DNA of 64,000 nt from Olsenella sp. KH3B4 (GCA_900111695.1 FOHD01000006.1:62001-126000); one strand, 5' to 3'; counted from the first letter of the stretch, positions 51,141 to 61,300 are shown. Numbers and translations are program-made. Notes: generated by a model not told the origin, from the letters alone.

Positions 51141-52040
51141 TCAGGTGCACCAAATGCTACCGTTATTATGACAAAAACCCTCCCTCGAGAGCTCCGTCAG
51201 CAGCGCTTGGGCATCCGACGTCCCCACGTCTTTTCTACCCGCTGCACGCTCCTCATGCGAAAGCTCCACGCAAAGAGTATCAAGGTCCACGCCCCCGCGC
51301 GGATCGGCTCGGTGAGCGAGGAGGATACGCAGGACTTCGGCGCGTTTCTGCCGGTGAGAGCCCTCAAAGCGCGACTGTCGCACGTGTGAGCGAGACCGGC
51401 GCGAGGGGTTGGGGACGGTCGCTTTGAGGTGCGCCCCATAGTCGAGAAGCGCATAGTACCAGGTGCGCGGGTCATCCGCTGGGTCGCTGGCATCCGGTGG
51501 GCACGTGGCACGCGCGATGGGCACCAGCCGCGCGTCTGGCACGCTCTCCTCCCGCGGGAAGAGCTCGTGGAGAAGAACGGCGCGCACGTTTGTCTCGAGG
51601 TAGATTCCAGGCAGGTCGAAGGCAAACGCGCGGATTCCCGCAGCCGTCGCCGGGCCTACACCGGGAAGCGCCTTCAGGCTGGCCTCGTCCGACGGCATGC
51701 GGCCGCCTGACGCCGAGACCTCCTGCGCCGCGCGCCAGAGCGAGAGAGCGCGCCTGTTGTAGCCCAGCCCCTGCCACTCGTCCAGAACGTCCGCGGAGTC
51801 TGCGGCGGCCAGGGCGTCGACCGTGGGAAAGAGCTGCAACCAGTGCTGCCAGCGGCCGTCAACGCGCGAGACCTGTGTCTGCTGGAGCATGACCTCCGAA
51901 ATCCAGACGGCATAGGGATCCCTCGTGCGACGCCAGGGCAAATCGCGATAGAGCTCGCGTCCACGGGCCAGCACCGTAGTGCGAAACGAGGCGAGCACAT
52001 CCGCGGTTGGCAGGGCACCGGAAGCTGCAACGGACGGCAT
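51141..52040 (-). CDS. MutY-like HhH-GPD DNA glycosylase without Fe-S cluster
   Basis: 299 aa. The MutY adenine-pocket motif WISEVMLQQTQVSRV with the catalytic-class Glu (E49) and the HhH LPGVGPATAAGI are present. The position of the catalytic Asp in VDGNVRRV-type motifs reads LETNVRAV (E149), and the four cysteines of the 4Fe-4S cluster are absent (YGAHLKATVPNPSRRS follows instead). The C-terminal part may be a reduced NUDIX-free domain. It removes adenine mispaired with 8-oxoG if active. Coupled to the Rrf2 gene by a one-base overlap. Confidence 0.78.
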   Translation of the reverse strand: MPSVAASGALPTADVLASFRTTVLARGRELYRDLPWRRTRDPYAVWISEVMLQQTQVSRVDGRWQHWLQLFPTVDALAAADSADVLDEWQGLGYNRRALSLWRAAQEVSASGGRMPSDEASLKALPGVGPATAAGIRAFAFDLPGIYLETNVRAVLLHELFPREESVPDARLVPIARATCPPDASDPADDPRTWYYALLDYGAHLKATVPNPSRRSRSHVRQSRFEGSHRQKRAEVLRILLAHRADPRGGVDLDTLCVELSHEERAAGRKDVGTSDAQALLTELSREGFCHNNGSIWCT

Positions 52041-52519
52041 TACTCGTCCGTGACCTTAGGCTTGCGCTTGCTGGCCACAAGTTTGAATGAGCCTGTCATC
52101 TGCGGCATCTTGCCCTCCATCACGACCTGGTAGAGGGTCACCGAGTCGAAGTAGGCGCGCAGCATGCGCTCCGCGTTGCACCAGACGGGGTTGAAGTGAC
52201 ACTCGGCCATCCGCGGGCAAGGGCCGCCGTCCTCGCCGGCATAATCGCAGGCGGCAATAAGAATGGGGCCTTGTACCGCCTCGACCAGCTTAAGGAGCGA
52301 CGTGGTATGCGGGTCGACGGCAAGCTTCATGCCGCCGTGAGCGCCACGAGTGCTCTCGACGATGCCCGCCAATGCAAGGTCATGCTGGATGGAACGTGCG
52401 AACGAATAGGGAACGTCGTTGTCCTTCGCCGCGGTGCGCACCGAGACCACGCCATCAGGGTTCTGGACGAGAGCCGCAAGCATGCGGAGCGCGTAATCTG
52501 TCTTTCTCGAGATTTCCAT
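52040..52519 (-). CDS. Rrf2 family transcriptional regulator
   Basis: 159 aa behind AGGAGG. N-terminal winged helix (RKTDYALRMLAALV, residues 5-18; helix FARSIQHDLALAGIV) and a C-terminal part with Cys91, Cys101, Cys107 and Cys114. The last three resemble the cluster-binding set of IscR/NsrR, though the spacing differs, so redox or NO sensing is an inference. First gene of a two-gene unit with the MutY homologue. Confidence 0.87.
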   Translation of the reverse strand: MEISRKTDYALRMLAALVQNPDGVVSVRTAAKDNDVPYSFARSIQHDLALAGIVESTRGAHGGMKLAVDPHTTSLLKLVEAVQGPILIAACDYAGEDGGPCPRMAECHFNPVWCNAERMLRAYFDSVTLYQVVMEGKMPQMTGSFKLVASKRKPKVTDE

Positions 52520-52544
52520 TGCTACCTCCTGGCAGCCCGATGGG

Positions 52545-53282
52545 CTAGCCTCTCCTTCGGCTCATCTTTGCTGGAGAGTCCCCCCAGTTGAGAATCTCCC
52601 ACCCATGCTGCCGCGCCAACTTTCTCAGCGTTTCTCCCGGACACACGGCGTAGCCCTCTGTGGCGGACGAGAGAAGCGCTGCGTCTGTATGGTGGTCGCC
52701 ATAGGCGTATGCAAGTGTCCACGCGCCCTTACCCAGGTGGGCGTCTGCCCAGCGCGTGACTGCCGCGACCTTCTCGGGGCCCTGCACCACGTTCCCCTCG
52801 ACGCGACCCGTGTAGTTGCCCTCGGCGTCACGCTCCATGCCGGTGGCGATGTAGTCGTCCACACCGAGCGCCTTGGCGGCATCTGCGGCAATGGGGGCAA
52901 ATGTGGCCGAGACGAGCAGCGTAACGCAGCCTTCGTTGTGCCGCTTGGCGACCTCTGCGGCAACCTCAGGGCGATACCGATCCTTGAGGGTGCTCTCGTA
53001 GAACTCGTGCATGACCTTGTCTATGTCCCGGTGGCTCAAGTCTTCCAACGCGCCAAAGACAAGCTCGCGGGCCTCGTCCTGACTCTGGGGAAGATGCAGC
53101 TTGTAGCGCAGGCCCCACCAGGCGAGCGCGAGGGCTCGGGGGACGGGCATGAGACCGTGACGCCACAGGTACACCGAGAAGAGCGCGCCAGATTGACCGT
53201 CGATGGACGTGCCATCAAAGTCGAATACGGCAAGCTTTGTCTTCCTCCGCGGTTGCGCGCTGTCGTTCTTGGTAGCGAGCAT
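52545..53282 (-). CDS. HAD-IB family phosphatase (SerB-like)
   Basis: 245 aa. I choose the ATG at 53282 with GGAG nine bases upstream; two upstream ATGs (53297, 53372) lack an SD. Motif I VFDFDGTSIDGQSG, motif II VSATFAPIAADAA with Ser/Thr, and motif III/IV GDHHTDAALL are of the HAD-IB group that includes phosphoserine phosphatase and PhoC-like enzymes. Cytosolic; substrate undecided. An AT-rich promoter region lies upstream. Confidence 0.82.
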   Translation of the reverse strand: MLATKNDSAQPRRKTKLAVFDFDGTSIDGQSGALFSVYLWRHGLMPVPRALALAWWGLRYKLHLPQSQDEARELVFGALEDLSHRDIDKVMHEFYESTLKDRYRPEVAAEVAKRHNEGCVTLLVSATFAPIAADAAKALGVDDYIATGMERDAEGNYTGRVEGNVVQGPEKVAAVTRWADAHLGKGAWTLAYAYGDHHTDAALLSSATEGYAVCPGETLRKLARQHGWEILNWGDSPAKMSRRRG

Positions 53283-53483
53283 GCTAGGCGTCTCCATGGG
53301 GCGGTTGGATATCGTATCGTGCCAATAATACCAGTCCGATGAGAACATAACGACAATTGCACTAATTGCCATATCAATTGAAACAAGATTAGGGCGCGTC
53401 GGCGGGGCTTCTCGTTACAGCGGCGGGCTGCGGGGCAACGGCGCGTTGACGAGCTGCACGATGCGCGGCGCGGACGCATAAGA

Positions 53484-53507
53484 AAGGAGCCCCTTTCGGG
53501 GCTCCTT
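53484..53507 (-). terminator. Hairpin terminator of tRNA-Asp
   Basis: Perfect arms AAGGAGCCCC and GGGGCTCCTT with loop TTTC. On the minus strand it is followed by TTCTTATG. Confidence 0.7.
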
Positions 53508-53517
53508 GAGTTCACAA

Positions 53518-53594
<77 letters not shown>

Positions 53595-53614
53595 ACGCGC
53601 GTTGTGCGGGAGCT

Positions 53615-53644
53615 ATTATACGCAGAGGACGCAGGGTCTGTCTA
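53615..53644 (-). promoter_or_regulatory. tRNA-Asp promoter
   Basis: On the minus strand, TAGACA (53644-53639), an 18-base spacer and TATAAT (53620-53615), 20 bases before the tRNA 5' end. Confidence 0.7.
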
Positions 53645-53801
53645 GCCCAAAATTGAGAAAGTTTTGTGGGGCGAGAGACGCAGGGCTGGGCAGAGCTGTG
53701 CTCGGAGGTGCAGGCCTCCCTCGAGACGCCGCCAATGCTGCGCGTTCTTGCCGTTTAACCGGGTCTAACCGTACGGAATCCGCAGCACTGCGAGCCCCCG
53801 T

Positions 53802-54653
53802 CTACTCGAGCGCCACATCCGTGGTGGCACCCGTCGAATCCGTCACGTGGACCACGGAGCCGTCAAGTGTGGCCGTAGAGATGGTCCCCGTGCCCGTGAT
53901 GGCATTGCCCGAGGAGTCGGCAACCGCCATGGGTGCGGAGTCGCCGCCGATCGCGTAGGCCACCACGTCCCACGTGCCATCCGGCTTGTTCTCGGGCACG
54001 ACGATGACCGAGTTGTAGAGGATGAGCGAGACGGGTGTTCCGCTCACGGTGAACTCTTGGGTCTTGTTGCCCTTGGAGTCCGAGGCAATAACCGCGTACG
54101 TCCCGTCCCCAGTAGCCTCGAGGGAGTACGAGATCCCCTGGTAGGTAACGGACCCATCCGCGGTGGTCTGGACCTGCTGCGGCTCCTCCACGCTAGCCGC
54201 AGGCTCCTGCGGCTGGGGGTTGTCCTGTGCGCCAAGGAAAGTGACAAAGGCGACAATGGCGAGAATTACGAAGAGTCCCACCACGCCGGCAATAACGAGT
54301 AGCACGGACTTGAGGTTTGCGGGCTTGCGCTGGGGCTTTGTGCCGTACTCCGGACGGTTGCGTCCACTAAGCCGGCGGTTGCGCGAGCGTCGCTCCGCAC
54401 GGTCCCGCGCGATGTCGGCAGCCTCGGCAGCGTTGTCGCGCGTGGTCACGCGAGCGCCCTGGCCCGCAGAGAGGGTCTGGAGGGAGTCGACGGGCGCTGC
54501 GCTCTGGCGCGGAGCCGTGCTGTCGTCGACGTCCTCGGGGATGGAATGCGCGCCCATCCTGGAGACACCGGAGACCCCGGGGCCACCGGCAGCGTGCCTT
54601 CCCGCGGCATGCGCGGCGCGCCTGTATCTCTCGTTATTGGATGCGTAGTTCAT
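53802..54653 (-). CDS. Single-pass membrane protein of unknown function
   Basis: 283 aa. Residues 1-113 are hydrophilic, Arg-rich and probably disordered (RDRAERRSRNRRLSGRNRP), inside the cell. One membrane helix follows (about 115-140, VLLVIAGVVGLFVILAIVAFVTFLG). The outer 140 residues are rich in Thr, Gly and Asp with short beta repeats (YQGISYSLEATGDGTYAVI, VTDSTGATTDVALE), like an extracellular beta domain. I recognise no family. It stands next to recR but is separated by 51 bases; cotranscription is uncertain. Confidence 0.7.
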   Translation of the reverse strand: MNYASNNERYRRAAHAAGRHAAGGPGVSGVSRMGAHSIPEDVDDSTAPRQSAAPVDSLQTLSAGQGARVTTRDNAAEAADIARDRAERRSRNRRLSGRNRPEYGTKPQRKPANLKSVLLVIAGVVGLFVILAIVAFVTFLGAQDNPQPQEPAASVEEPQQVQTTADGSVTYQGISYSLEATGDGTYAVIASDSKGNKTQEFTVSGTPVSLILYNSVIVVPENKPDGTWDVVAYAIGGDSAPMAVADSSGNAITGTGTISTATLDGSVVHVTDSTGATTDVALE

Positions 54654-54704
54654 CTCGTCTCCCCTTGCGTTGCCTTACCCGTACCATCCTAGCCCTCTGC
54701 GTGG

Positions 54705-55310
54705 CTATACCTCGCGGCGCGCCTCTATGGCACGGCCGAGCGTTACCTCATCGGCATATTCGAGGTCTCCGCCAACGGGAAGGCCGCTGGCAAGACGAGA
54801 CACGCGCACGCCCAGGGGGCGGATGATCCGCGAGAGGTATGTGGCGGTTGTCTCGCCCTCAACGTCCGGGTTGGTGGCGAGAATGACCTCCTGGACCTCG
54901 CCCGAGGCAAGACGCGAGAGCAGCTCCTTCACGTGGAGCTGCTCGGGGCCAATCTTGTCCATGGGCGAGATGACGCCACCCAGCACGTGGTAGAGACCGT
55001 GGTAGCTGCCCGTGCGCTCGATGGCGGAGACATCACGTGGCTCTGAGACCACGCAGATGGTCGTCCGGTCGCGTGAGGCGTCGGAACAAACGTCGCAGGT
55101 GTCGCGCGTAGCGTAGCTAAAGCAGATGGGGCAGAAGTGAACCTGCTGCTTGACCTCGAGAATCGCCGTGGCCAGCCTGCGCGCCTCCTCCACGTCGGCC
55201 TCGAGGAGATAGTACGCAATGCGCTGGGCAGACTTGGGGCCAATACCCGGCAGCCTGCCCAACTCGTCGAGGAGGCGCTGCAGCGCGTGCCCGTCGTTAA
55301 GCCGGTCCAT
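54705..55310 (-). CDS. recR: Recombination protein RecR
   Basis: 201 aa. HhH region LDELGRLPGIGPKSAQRIAYYLL, the zinc finger CPICFS...CDVC, and a TOPRIM domain with CVVSEPRDVSAIERTG and LATNPDVEGETTATYL. It works with RecF/RecO in loading RecA onto gapped DNA. Two bases downstream of ybaB and part of the dnaX-ybaB-recR operon. Confidence 0.96.
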   Translation of the reverse strand: MDRLNDGHALQRLLDELGRLPGIGPKSAQRIAYYLLEADVEEARRLATAILEVKQQVHFCPICFSYATRDTCDVCSDASRDRTTICVVSEPRDVSAIERTGSYHGLYHVLGGVISPMDKIGPEQLHVKELLSRLASGEVQEVILATNPDVEGETTATYLSRIIRPLGVRVSRLASGLPVGGDLEYADEVTLGRAIEARREV

Positions 55311-55312
55311 CC

Positions 55313-55660
55313 CTAGAAGAGCCCCGGGATGTTAAGGCCGCCGGTGACGGCGCTCATAGCCTTCTCGGTAGCGGATTCTGCCTGCTCGAGGGCGTCATTC
55401 ACGGCGGCAAGGATCATGTCTTGCAGCATGTCGACGTCCTCTGGATCAACTGCCTGCGGGTCGATGGTGATGGAGCTAATGCGCAGGTCGCCCGTGGCCG
55501 TGACCTTTACCGAGCCGCCGCCAGCCGAGGCCGAGACCTCGGTTGCCGCGGCCTTTTGCTGTGCCGCAACGAGCTGCTCCTGCATCTTGCGGGCCTGGGC
55601 CATCATCTGGTTGCGGTTCATACCGCCCATGTTGTATCCGCCTCTGGGTCCCTTGGACAT
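55313..55660 (-). CDS. ybaB: YbaB/EbfC family nucleoid-associated protein
   Basis: 115 aa. Met/Gln-rich N-terminal helix (NMGGMNRNQMMAQARKMQEQL) and the GSVKVTATGDLRISSITIDPQAVDPEDVDML core. It forms dimers that bind DNA. SD AGGAGG; sits between dnaX and recR as in many bacteria. Confidence 0.95.
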   Translation of the reverse strand: MSKGPRGGYNMGGMNRNQMMAQARKMQEQLVAAQQKAAATEVSASAGGGSVKVTATGDLRISSITIDPQAVDPEDVDMLQDMILAAVNDALEQAESATEKAMSAVTGGLNIPGLF

Positions 55661-55716
55661 GTCTTCCTCCTGGTTGCTTGATGTGCGTGCTGAAATATGG
55701 CTGATAAGAACGTTGG

Positions 55717-57909
55717 CTAGTCTGTGCCCTCTCCATCCGAAGCGGAAGGCGCATCAGGCGAGTCTGGCTTCACGACTACGGAGCCGCCAAAGGCGTCCTC
55801 GAGCATCGCCGCGATGTTCGCGAACTCCTCGGTGAGGACCGGGGCGTCGTCTGCCGGAGGCGTGGCGGGCGGAGTCGGTTTGGGGGTCGGAGCAGGTGCC
55901 GGAGCGGGGGCCGGCTGCGGCACCGACGCGGGCTTGGGCGCGGGGGCTGGTTGCGGAGCCGGGGTCGGGGCTGGCTGCGGCGTTGGAGCCGGCGTGGGGG
56001 CGCCGAACTCCGCGTCCTCCTCGTAGGCAGAGGCATCCGCATCGCTGTACGGAACCTGCTCGACCACGGGGGGCTCTGGAGCGGGTGCGGACTGCCCTGC
56101 GGGCGCAACGGGATCCCACGGCATGGGATACGACGTTGGTGCCTGTTGCGGTGCGGCCTGGGGCGCGGGTGCCGGTGCAGGTTGAGATGAGGGCGCAGGC
56201 GCCGGGCGCGGGGCAGATGCGGCTCGGTCGGACTGTGCTATCGCCTGGCTCGAGAGGCTCGACTCGACAAAGACGACCTCGCGCGGGCCAAAGATGCTCG
56301 CGACAATGGGCAGGTAGAGCTCGCGAACGTCAGCGCGCTCGAGCATGCGGGCCGCAAAGTGCGAGCCCGTGGGCAAGGACACGGTGAGCTTTGCGCCGTC
56401 ATCCGAGACGATACTGGAGTTAAGGAGCAGGGAGCCCCTAGACGCCGATTTGGCCATGAGGCCCTCGGTGACGCGCTTCCAGTTGCGCTGCAGCGTGGCG
56501 CCATCGGTGATGGGAGCGCCAGCTGTCGGCGCAGCCGAAGTACGCGGGGCGGGAGCGGGCTGGGGCGCCGGAGCTGGCCGCGGCGCCGGGGCTGGCCGCG
56601 GCGCCGGAGCGGGGGTCGGCCTTGGCGCAGGCGCTGGGCGCGGCGTGGGGGCCACCGGCTGCGGAGCCGGGGCTGGCGCAGGAGCGGGCGCGACGACCGG
56701 GGCGGACGCGGGAGCTGGTGCTGGCACAGCCGGCACCGCCACGCGGCCGGGCACCGAAAGCGCGGCAACCTGACGCTCGAGGTTTCCAATCCTCTCGGCA
56801 AGCGACTCCAGCGTGAGATCAGACTCTGGCCGGGCGATTCTCGTCAGCGCAATCTCAAGAACGAGGCGCTGGTTGGTGGCCGTGCGCATCTCGCTGGAGG
56901 CCTCTCCCAAAATGGTCAGCACGCGCGCGATGCGGTCCGTGGAGCCAAACGCCACGGCCTCTGCCGAGAGGCTCGCAAGCTCCTCCGGCGACGCGGCGAT
57001 GACCTTTGCCGGGTCGCCGACCACCGCGGTCACATAGACGTCGCGCATGCGCGACGCAAGCTCGCGCGTAAACTGCAGCAGGTCGCGCCCCTCAGACGCA
57101 AGGCGCGAGACCTCCTCGAAGAGCGACGCCACGTTCCTCTCGGCAATTGCCTTTGTCACGTTGCCCAGCACCGCACCGTTAGCCTCACCAAAGAGGTCCT
57201 GGGTGGCAGAGAGCGTGATGGCACCGTCGCCAAAGACCGAGACCTGCTCGAGCGAGGTGAGCGCGTCTCGCATGCCACCGCGGGCATGGCGAACAATAAG
57301 CTCGAGCGCAGCGTCTTCGTAAGTGAAGCCCTCCTGCGTGCACACGTACGCCAGGTGGGCCTGCATCTCGTTGGGGCCAATGGCGTGGAAGTCAAAGCGC
57401 TGGACTCGCGAGAGGATCGTAGCCAGAATCTTCTGCGGGTCGGTGGTGCACATGATGAAAACCACGTGGCTCGGGGGTTCCTCAAGCGTCTTGAGCAGCG
57501 CGTTGAACGCCGCCGGCGTGAGAATGTGGACCTCGTCGATGATGTAGACCTTGTAGCTGCCGCGGACGGGCGCATAGTTGACGCGGCTGATGATCTCCTC
57601 GCGGACGTTGTCGACGCCCGTGCGCGAGGCCGCGTCGAGCTCAAGCACGTCCGGGTGCTCGCCTGCGGCGATGAGCTGGCACTCCTCACAGGTGCCATCG
57701 GGCAGGTGCCCTGCGCCGCGTTGGCACATGAGCGCCTTCGCCAGGATGCGCGCCATGGTGGTCTTGCCGGTTCCGCGCGGTCCGCAGAAGAGGTACGCAT
57801 GGCTCACCTTGCCCTCGAGAACCGCGCGCTTGAGGGTCTCGACCACGTGTTCCTGGCCGACGACCTCTTCGAACGTCTTTGGGCGGTACTTCGTGTAGAG
57901 CGATTCCAT
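55717..57909 (-). CDS. dnaX: DNA polymerase III subunits gamma/tau
   Basis: 730 aa clamp-loader ATPase. Begins MESLYTKYRPKTFEEVVGQ; Walker A GPRGTGKTT (43-51), zinc-binding cysteines around CQRGAGHLPDGTCEECQ, DEVHIL Walker B and the sensor region. Two long Pro/Ala-rich linkers (about 390-470 and 570-700) with repeats such as PAPAPRPAP connect domain III to the C-terminus. I saw no clear slippery A run that would give a programmed frameshift. First gene of the operon; start with GGAGG upstream. Confidence 0.95.
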   Translation of the reverse strand: MESLYTKYRPKTFEEVVGQEHVVETLKRAVLEGKVSHAYLFCGPRGTGKTTMARILAKALMCQRGAGHLPDGTCEECQLIAAGEHPDVLELDAASRTGVDNVREEIISRVNYAPVRGSYKVYIIDEVHILTPAAFNALLKTLEEPPSHVVFIMCTTDPQKILATILSRVQRFDFHAIGPNEMQAHLAYVCTQEGFTYEDAALELIVRHARGGMRDALTSLEQVSVFGDGAITLSATQDLFGEANGAVLGNVTKAIAERNVASLFEEVSRLASEGRDLLQFTRELASRMRDVYVTAVVGDPAKVIAASPEELASLSAEAVAFGSTDRIARVLTILGEASSEMRTATNQRLVLEIALTRIARPESDLTLESLAERIGNLERQVAALSVPGRVAVPAVPAPAPASAPVVAPAPAPAPAPQPVAPTPRPAPAPRPTPAPAPRPAPAPRPAPAPQPAPAPRTSAAPTAGAPITDGATLQRNWKRVTEGLMAKSASRGSLLLNSSIVSDDGAKLTVSLPTGSHFAARMLERADVRELYLPIVASIFGPREVVFVESSLSSQAIAQSDRAASAPRPAPAPSSQPAPAPAPQAAPQQAPTSYPMPWDPVAPAGQSAPAPEPPVVEQVPYSDADASAYEEDAEFGAPTPAPTPQPAPTPAPQPAPAPKPASVPQPAPAPAPAPTPKPTPPATPPADDAPVLTEEFANIAAMLEDAFGGSVVVKPDSPDAPSASDGEGTD

Positions 57910-58223
57910 GGGACCTCCGCGCCTCTTGCCTGAGAATCCAGTATACCCGCGGGCATTGGGGATGGACCGCGCTCCACCGTGTCACCTTGAACGACGACGG
58001 CCGCACGCGGCCCGATGCGTGGCCCGACGCGCGCGGCGGCGCCCTGCTCGACGCCGTCAACCGCCAACCGCCAGCCAAAAGTGCACACGAAAACGATGGG
58101 GCTCGTCGCTTTCCTGGTAAAACGCTACTGCTGCGACGGCACAATCGTTTTGGTGTGCGTTTTTGCGCTAAGACGCGCAGACAGCCGCATGGGGAACCGA
58201 GAGAATGAGCATCCAAATGACGA
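57910..58223. other. Spacer upstream of dnaX with a long palindromic hairpin
   Basis: 393-base gap between dnaX and the GH3 gene. Apart from the terminator at 58224-58259, it holds an 88-base hairpin at 58077-58164. Its arms GCACACGAAAACGAT (58083-58097) and ATCGTTTTGGTGTGC (58144-58158) pair with one mismatch; flanking A and T runs extend the stem, and inside it CGTCGC/GCGACG pair again. No gene is visible. Confidence 0.75.
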
Positions 58224-58259
58224 GAAAGGCGGGCCCACCCACAAGGGGCAAGCCCGCCT
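58224..58259 (-). terminator. Terminator of the GH3 gene
   Basis: Arms around AGGCGGGCCCACCC (58227-58240) and GGGGCAAGCCCGCCT (58245-58259), followed by TTCTCG on the minus strand. Confidence 0.75.
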
Positions 58260-58302
58260 CGTTCAACGCTATCGTGCAACAACGCGTTTGGCGCCTGTAC
58301 CG

Positions 58303-61300
58303 CTACGCCTCGCCACCGTCGCCGTCAGCAGCGCTCGTCGTCGCTGCAGCAGCGGCAGCCCGCTCGGCCGCGCGCTTCTTGTGGTTGCGCCAGCCAGTCC
58401 AGAACACCAGCGCAATTCCAGCGGCTCCGCCAACGGTCACGCCAATGCGGATCTTGTCCACCGCCTGCAATCCGTAGTTGATTGTCGCGCCCGGAGCAGC
58501 GCCGTTCATCACGTGGCTGTTGGCCGTCACGTACAGCAGGTGGTGCATGGCCTCGCGCGCGAAGTGATACGCCTCGGGGTTGTCCTGCTCGTACTTCCAC
58601 ACGCTACCAGCGTTGTCCTGGAAGGTGAGCTTGGTGTCGCCGCCTGCCTCAATCATCTGCTTGCCGTTCATGAACGTGCCCGTATTGGCGTTGTCGGTGA
58701 TGACCCAGCCGTCAAAGCCCCACTCGCCACGAACCACGCTTGTGAGCAGATCGTAGTCACCGCCGACCCACGTGGCGCCGATGCGGTTAAAGCCGGTCAT
58801 GATTGCCTGCGCCACAGGTATTTCCCGCGTCTTCTCCGCAAGCGTGCCGTCCGAAGCTTTCTCGACGTAGTTCTCCTCCACGCTGCCGGCCTTCATTACC
58901 ATCTCGAAGGGCTTGAGGTAAATCTCGCGGATTGCCTGCTCGTTTGCCCACGTTGCGATGGAGTACTGGCCCTCGCGGTCACCGCGGTGGTTCTCCTGAT
59001 CGTTGAGGACGAAGTGCTTAATCGTGGCATAGAGGCCCTTCTCGGCAGCTGCCCTCACGGAGCGGGACGCCACCACGCCTGAGAGGAACCCGTCCTCGGA
59101 GTAGTACTCTCCATTGCGCCCGGAGAAGGGCGTGCGGTGGATGTTCATCGAGGGTGCATACCAGCCAGCGGCACCACCGAGCAGGGACTCGTTGCCAATG
59201 ATGTTGCCGAACGCGGTGTACAGGTCCTGGTTCCAGGTCTGCGCCAGGGTCGACGGGCCCTCAAAGGCATGGCCGGTGCCACCGTAGATGAGGTAACTGG
59301 CAGTATCTGCATCAACGTTATACGGTTTGCCAACTGACTCAAGCTGTACGGTGCCGTATCCGCCACGGTTAATGGACACGTCGTAGTCCTCGACGGTCAG
59401 CTGGTCGAGTAGCGAGTCCCACGCGGGGTCATCGTAGTCAAGCCCGCGCATGTCGGCAAGCGTCAGGCCATTCTTGGCCCCGTACGTGGGCGTGTCAGGA
59501 AAAGTACCACCCACGTTGGGGTTGCCGGAATCTGTAGAGTCAAGCTGGGCGAGAAGGTCATCCGAAGCGACCTTGGTCCAGGTATAGGGAACGGGGTTGC
59601 CGTTCTCGTCTGTGGCGTTGAGCTCGCCGCCCCAATCCGAGATGTCTCCCTGGTAAGGAGTGCCATCATGCTTGGGGAATGTGCCCGTCCAGTCTGCACG
59701 GCTGAGATAGGTCACATCACCGCGGGCGTCATCAAACCTGTTGGTCACGCTCTGGCCGGTAAGTGAGTCCGTCGCATAGGTCGTGGTGTCGACCTCGGTG
59801 TTCTCGGGCACGTATGTCGCTGCCATCGCGGCATTGCCGTCAACGTTTGCGCCCTTTGCTGCCAGTACGTTATTCGTCGCGTCATGGGCGTTGCGTCCAG
59901 CGGTCACGTAGTAGGTGCCTGCATCAAAGATGTACGTCCCGGCGCCCCGCGAGTCATATGCGGCGAGTTGCGAGCGGTCGAAGCTCACTTCGACCGTCTG
60001 GCTCTCGCCTGGCGCAAGAAGATCGGTCTTCGCAAAGCCCACCAGCTGGACGGATGCCTTCTCCACGCCATTTGCGCGGTCGTAATCGGTGTAGGGGCTC
60101 TGGGCGTAGACCTCAACAACATCCTTTCCGGCAACGTTACCCACGTTGGTCACGGTCACGTTTGCCGTGCACCGCTCTCCGTTCCAGTTGGTCGAGAAGT
60201 CCGACCAGTCGAATGTGGTGTAAGAGAGGCCATAGCCAAACGGATAGCAGACCTCGTCAGCGTAGTTGAAGTCTCCGGCGTTGCCCTGGCCCAATATTGC
60301 ATCCTCGTAGCGCGTCTCGTAGTACTTGTAGCCTACGTAGATGCCTTCCTCATAGCTCACGTAGTTGTACCTGGTGAGGTTCCCGTCCTTGTCAACATAC
60401 TGGTAGTCGCCAAAGTTCTGCGCGGCGGGGCTGGCAAGCGCATCGGCGGCAAAGGTGTCCACCGTACGGCCGGACGGGTTCACACGACCGGAGAGAATAC
60501 CCGCAAGGGAACTCATTCCGTCGGTTCCCGTAGATGGCACAACCAGGCACGCCTTGATGTTGGGGAACTGCTGGAGCCAGTCAAGCTCGACAGCGGAAGC
60601 GGTGCTCACAAGCACCAGACCATCGTCAAAGTTGTCGTTAATGTACTGAAGAATCTGCAGCTCGGTCGAGTCGGGCTCGAGGTAACTCTTCTCCTTGTCC
60701 TCCTCGCTTGCAGCGTGGTTGTACATCGAGCGCGGCATGTCGCGACCTTCGCCCGCGACGCGACGAAGCACGAGGACCGGCGTGGTCCCCTTGGCGGAAT
60801 CGAGCACGCCTGCATCCTGCATGACCGAGAGCGGGCACTCGTTGATGGCAAAGTTCTCCCCGTCGCCAAAGTTCACGGAGCCAGAGCCCATGTTGTAGTC
60901 TTTGCCCGCACCGTTGGCATAGAAGTCCTGCAGCGTCGTGTTGACCGAGAAGCCCTCAGCCTCAAGCGCGCTGTTCAGCGCATCACTAGTAGTCTTTGAG
61001 CCGGTAACCATGCTCATCATGGACTGGGAGGCACCCAGAAGCTTGGAGTTCTCGCCAAAGAACGAGAACGTCGTACCCGCCGCATAGGGGAGCGTGTCTC
61101 CATCGTTCTTGAGCATCACGACGCCCTCGGCGGCAATCTGCTGGTCAAGCGCCTTCTCTGCGTCACCGATGCTGTCCTTGGTATAGTCGGCCTTGTTGTA
61201 CTGATGATCAATGCCTTCGGTGCTCACCGAGTTGCTCCACGATTGGTCGATTCCAACCATGTTATTGAGCATCCGGCTGTAACCCGGCAGCATCACGTTG

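Noticed and set aside
53282..53372. Upstream starts for the HAD-IB gene at 53372 and 53297
   Set aside because: No Shine-Dalgarno sequence; residues upstream of the HAD motif would be an odd hydrophobic extension.
55850..56740. Regular short repeats in dnaX resembling a repeat array or CRISPR
   Set aside because: They encode the Pro/Ala linkers of tau; there is no constant repeat with unique spacers.
57910..58076. Signal-recognition-particle RNA or RNase P RNA upstream of dnaX
   Set aside because: The conserved GGAAGGAAGCAGC-type and AGAGGAAAGTCC-type cores were not found.
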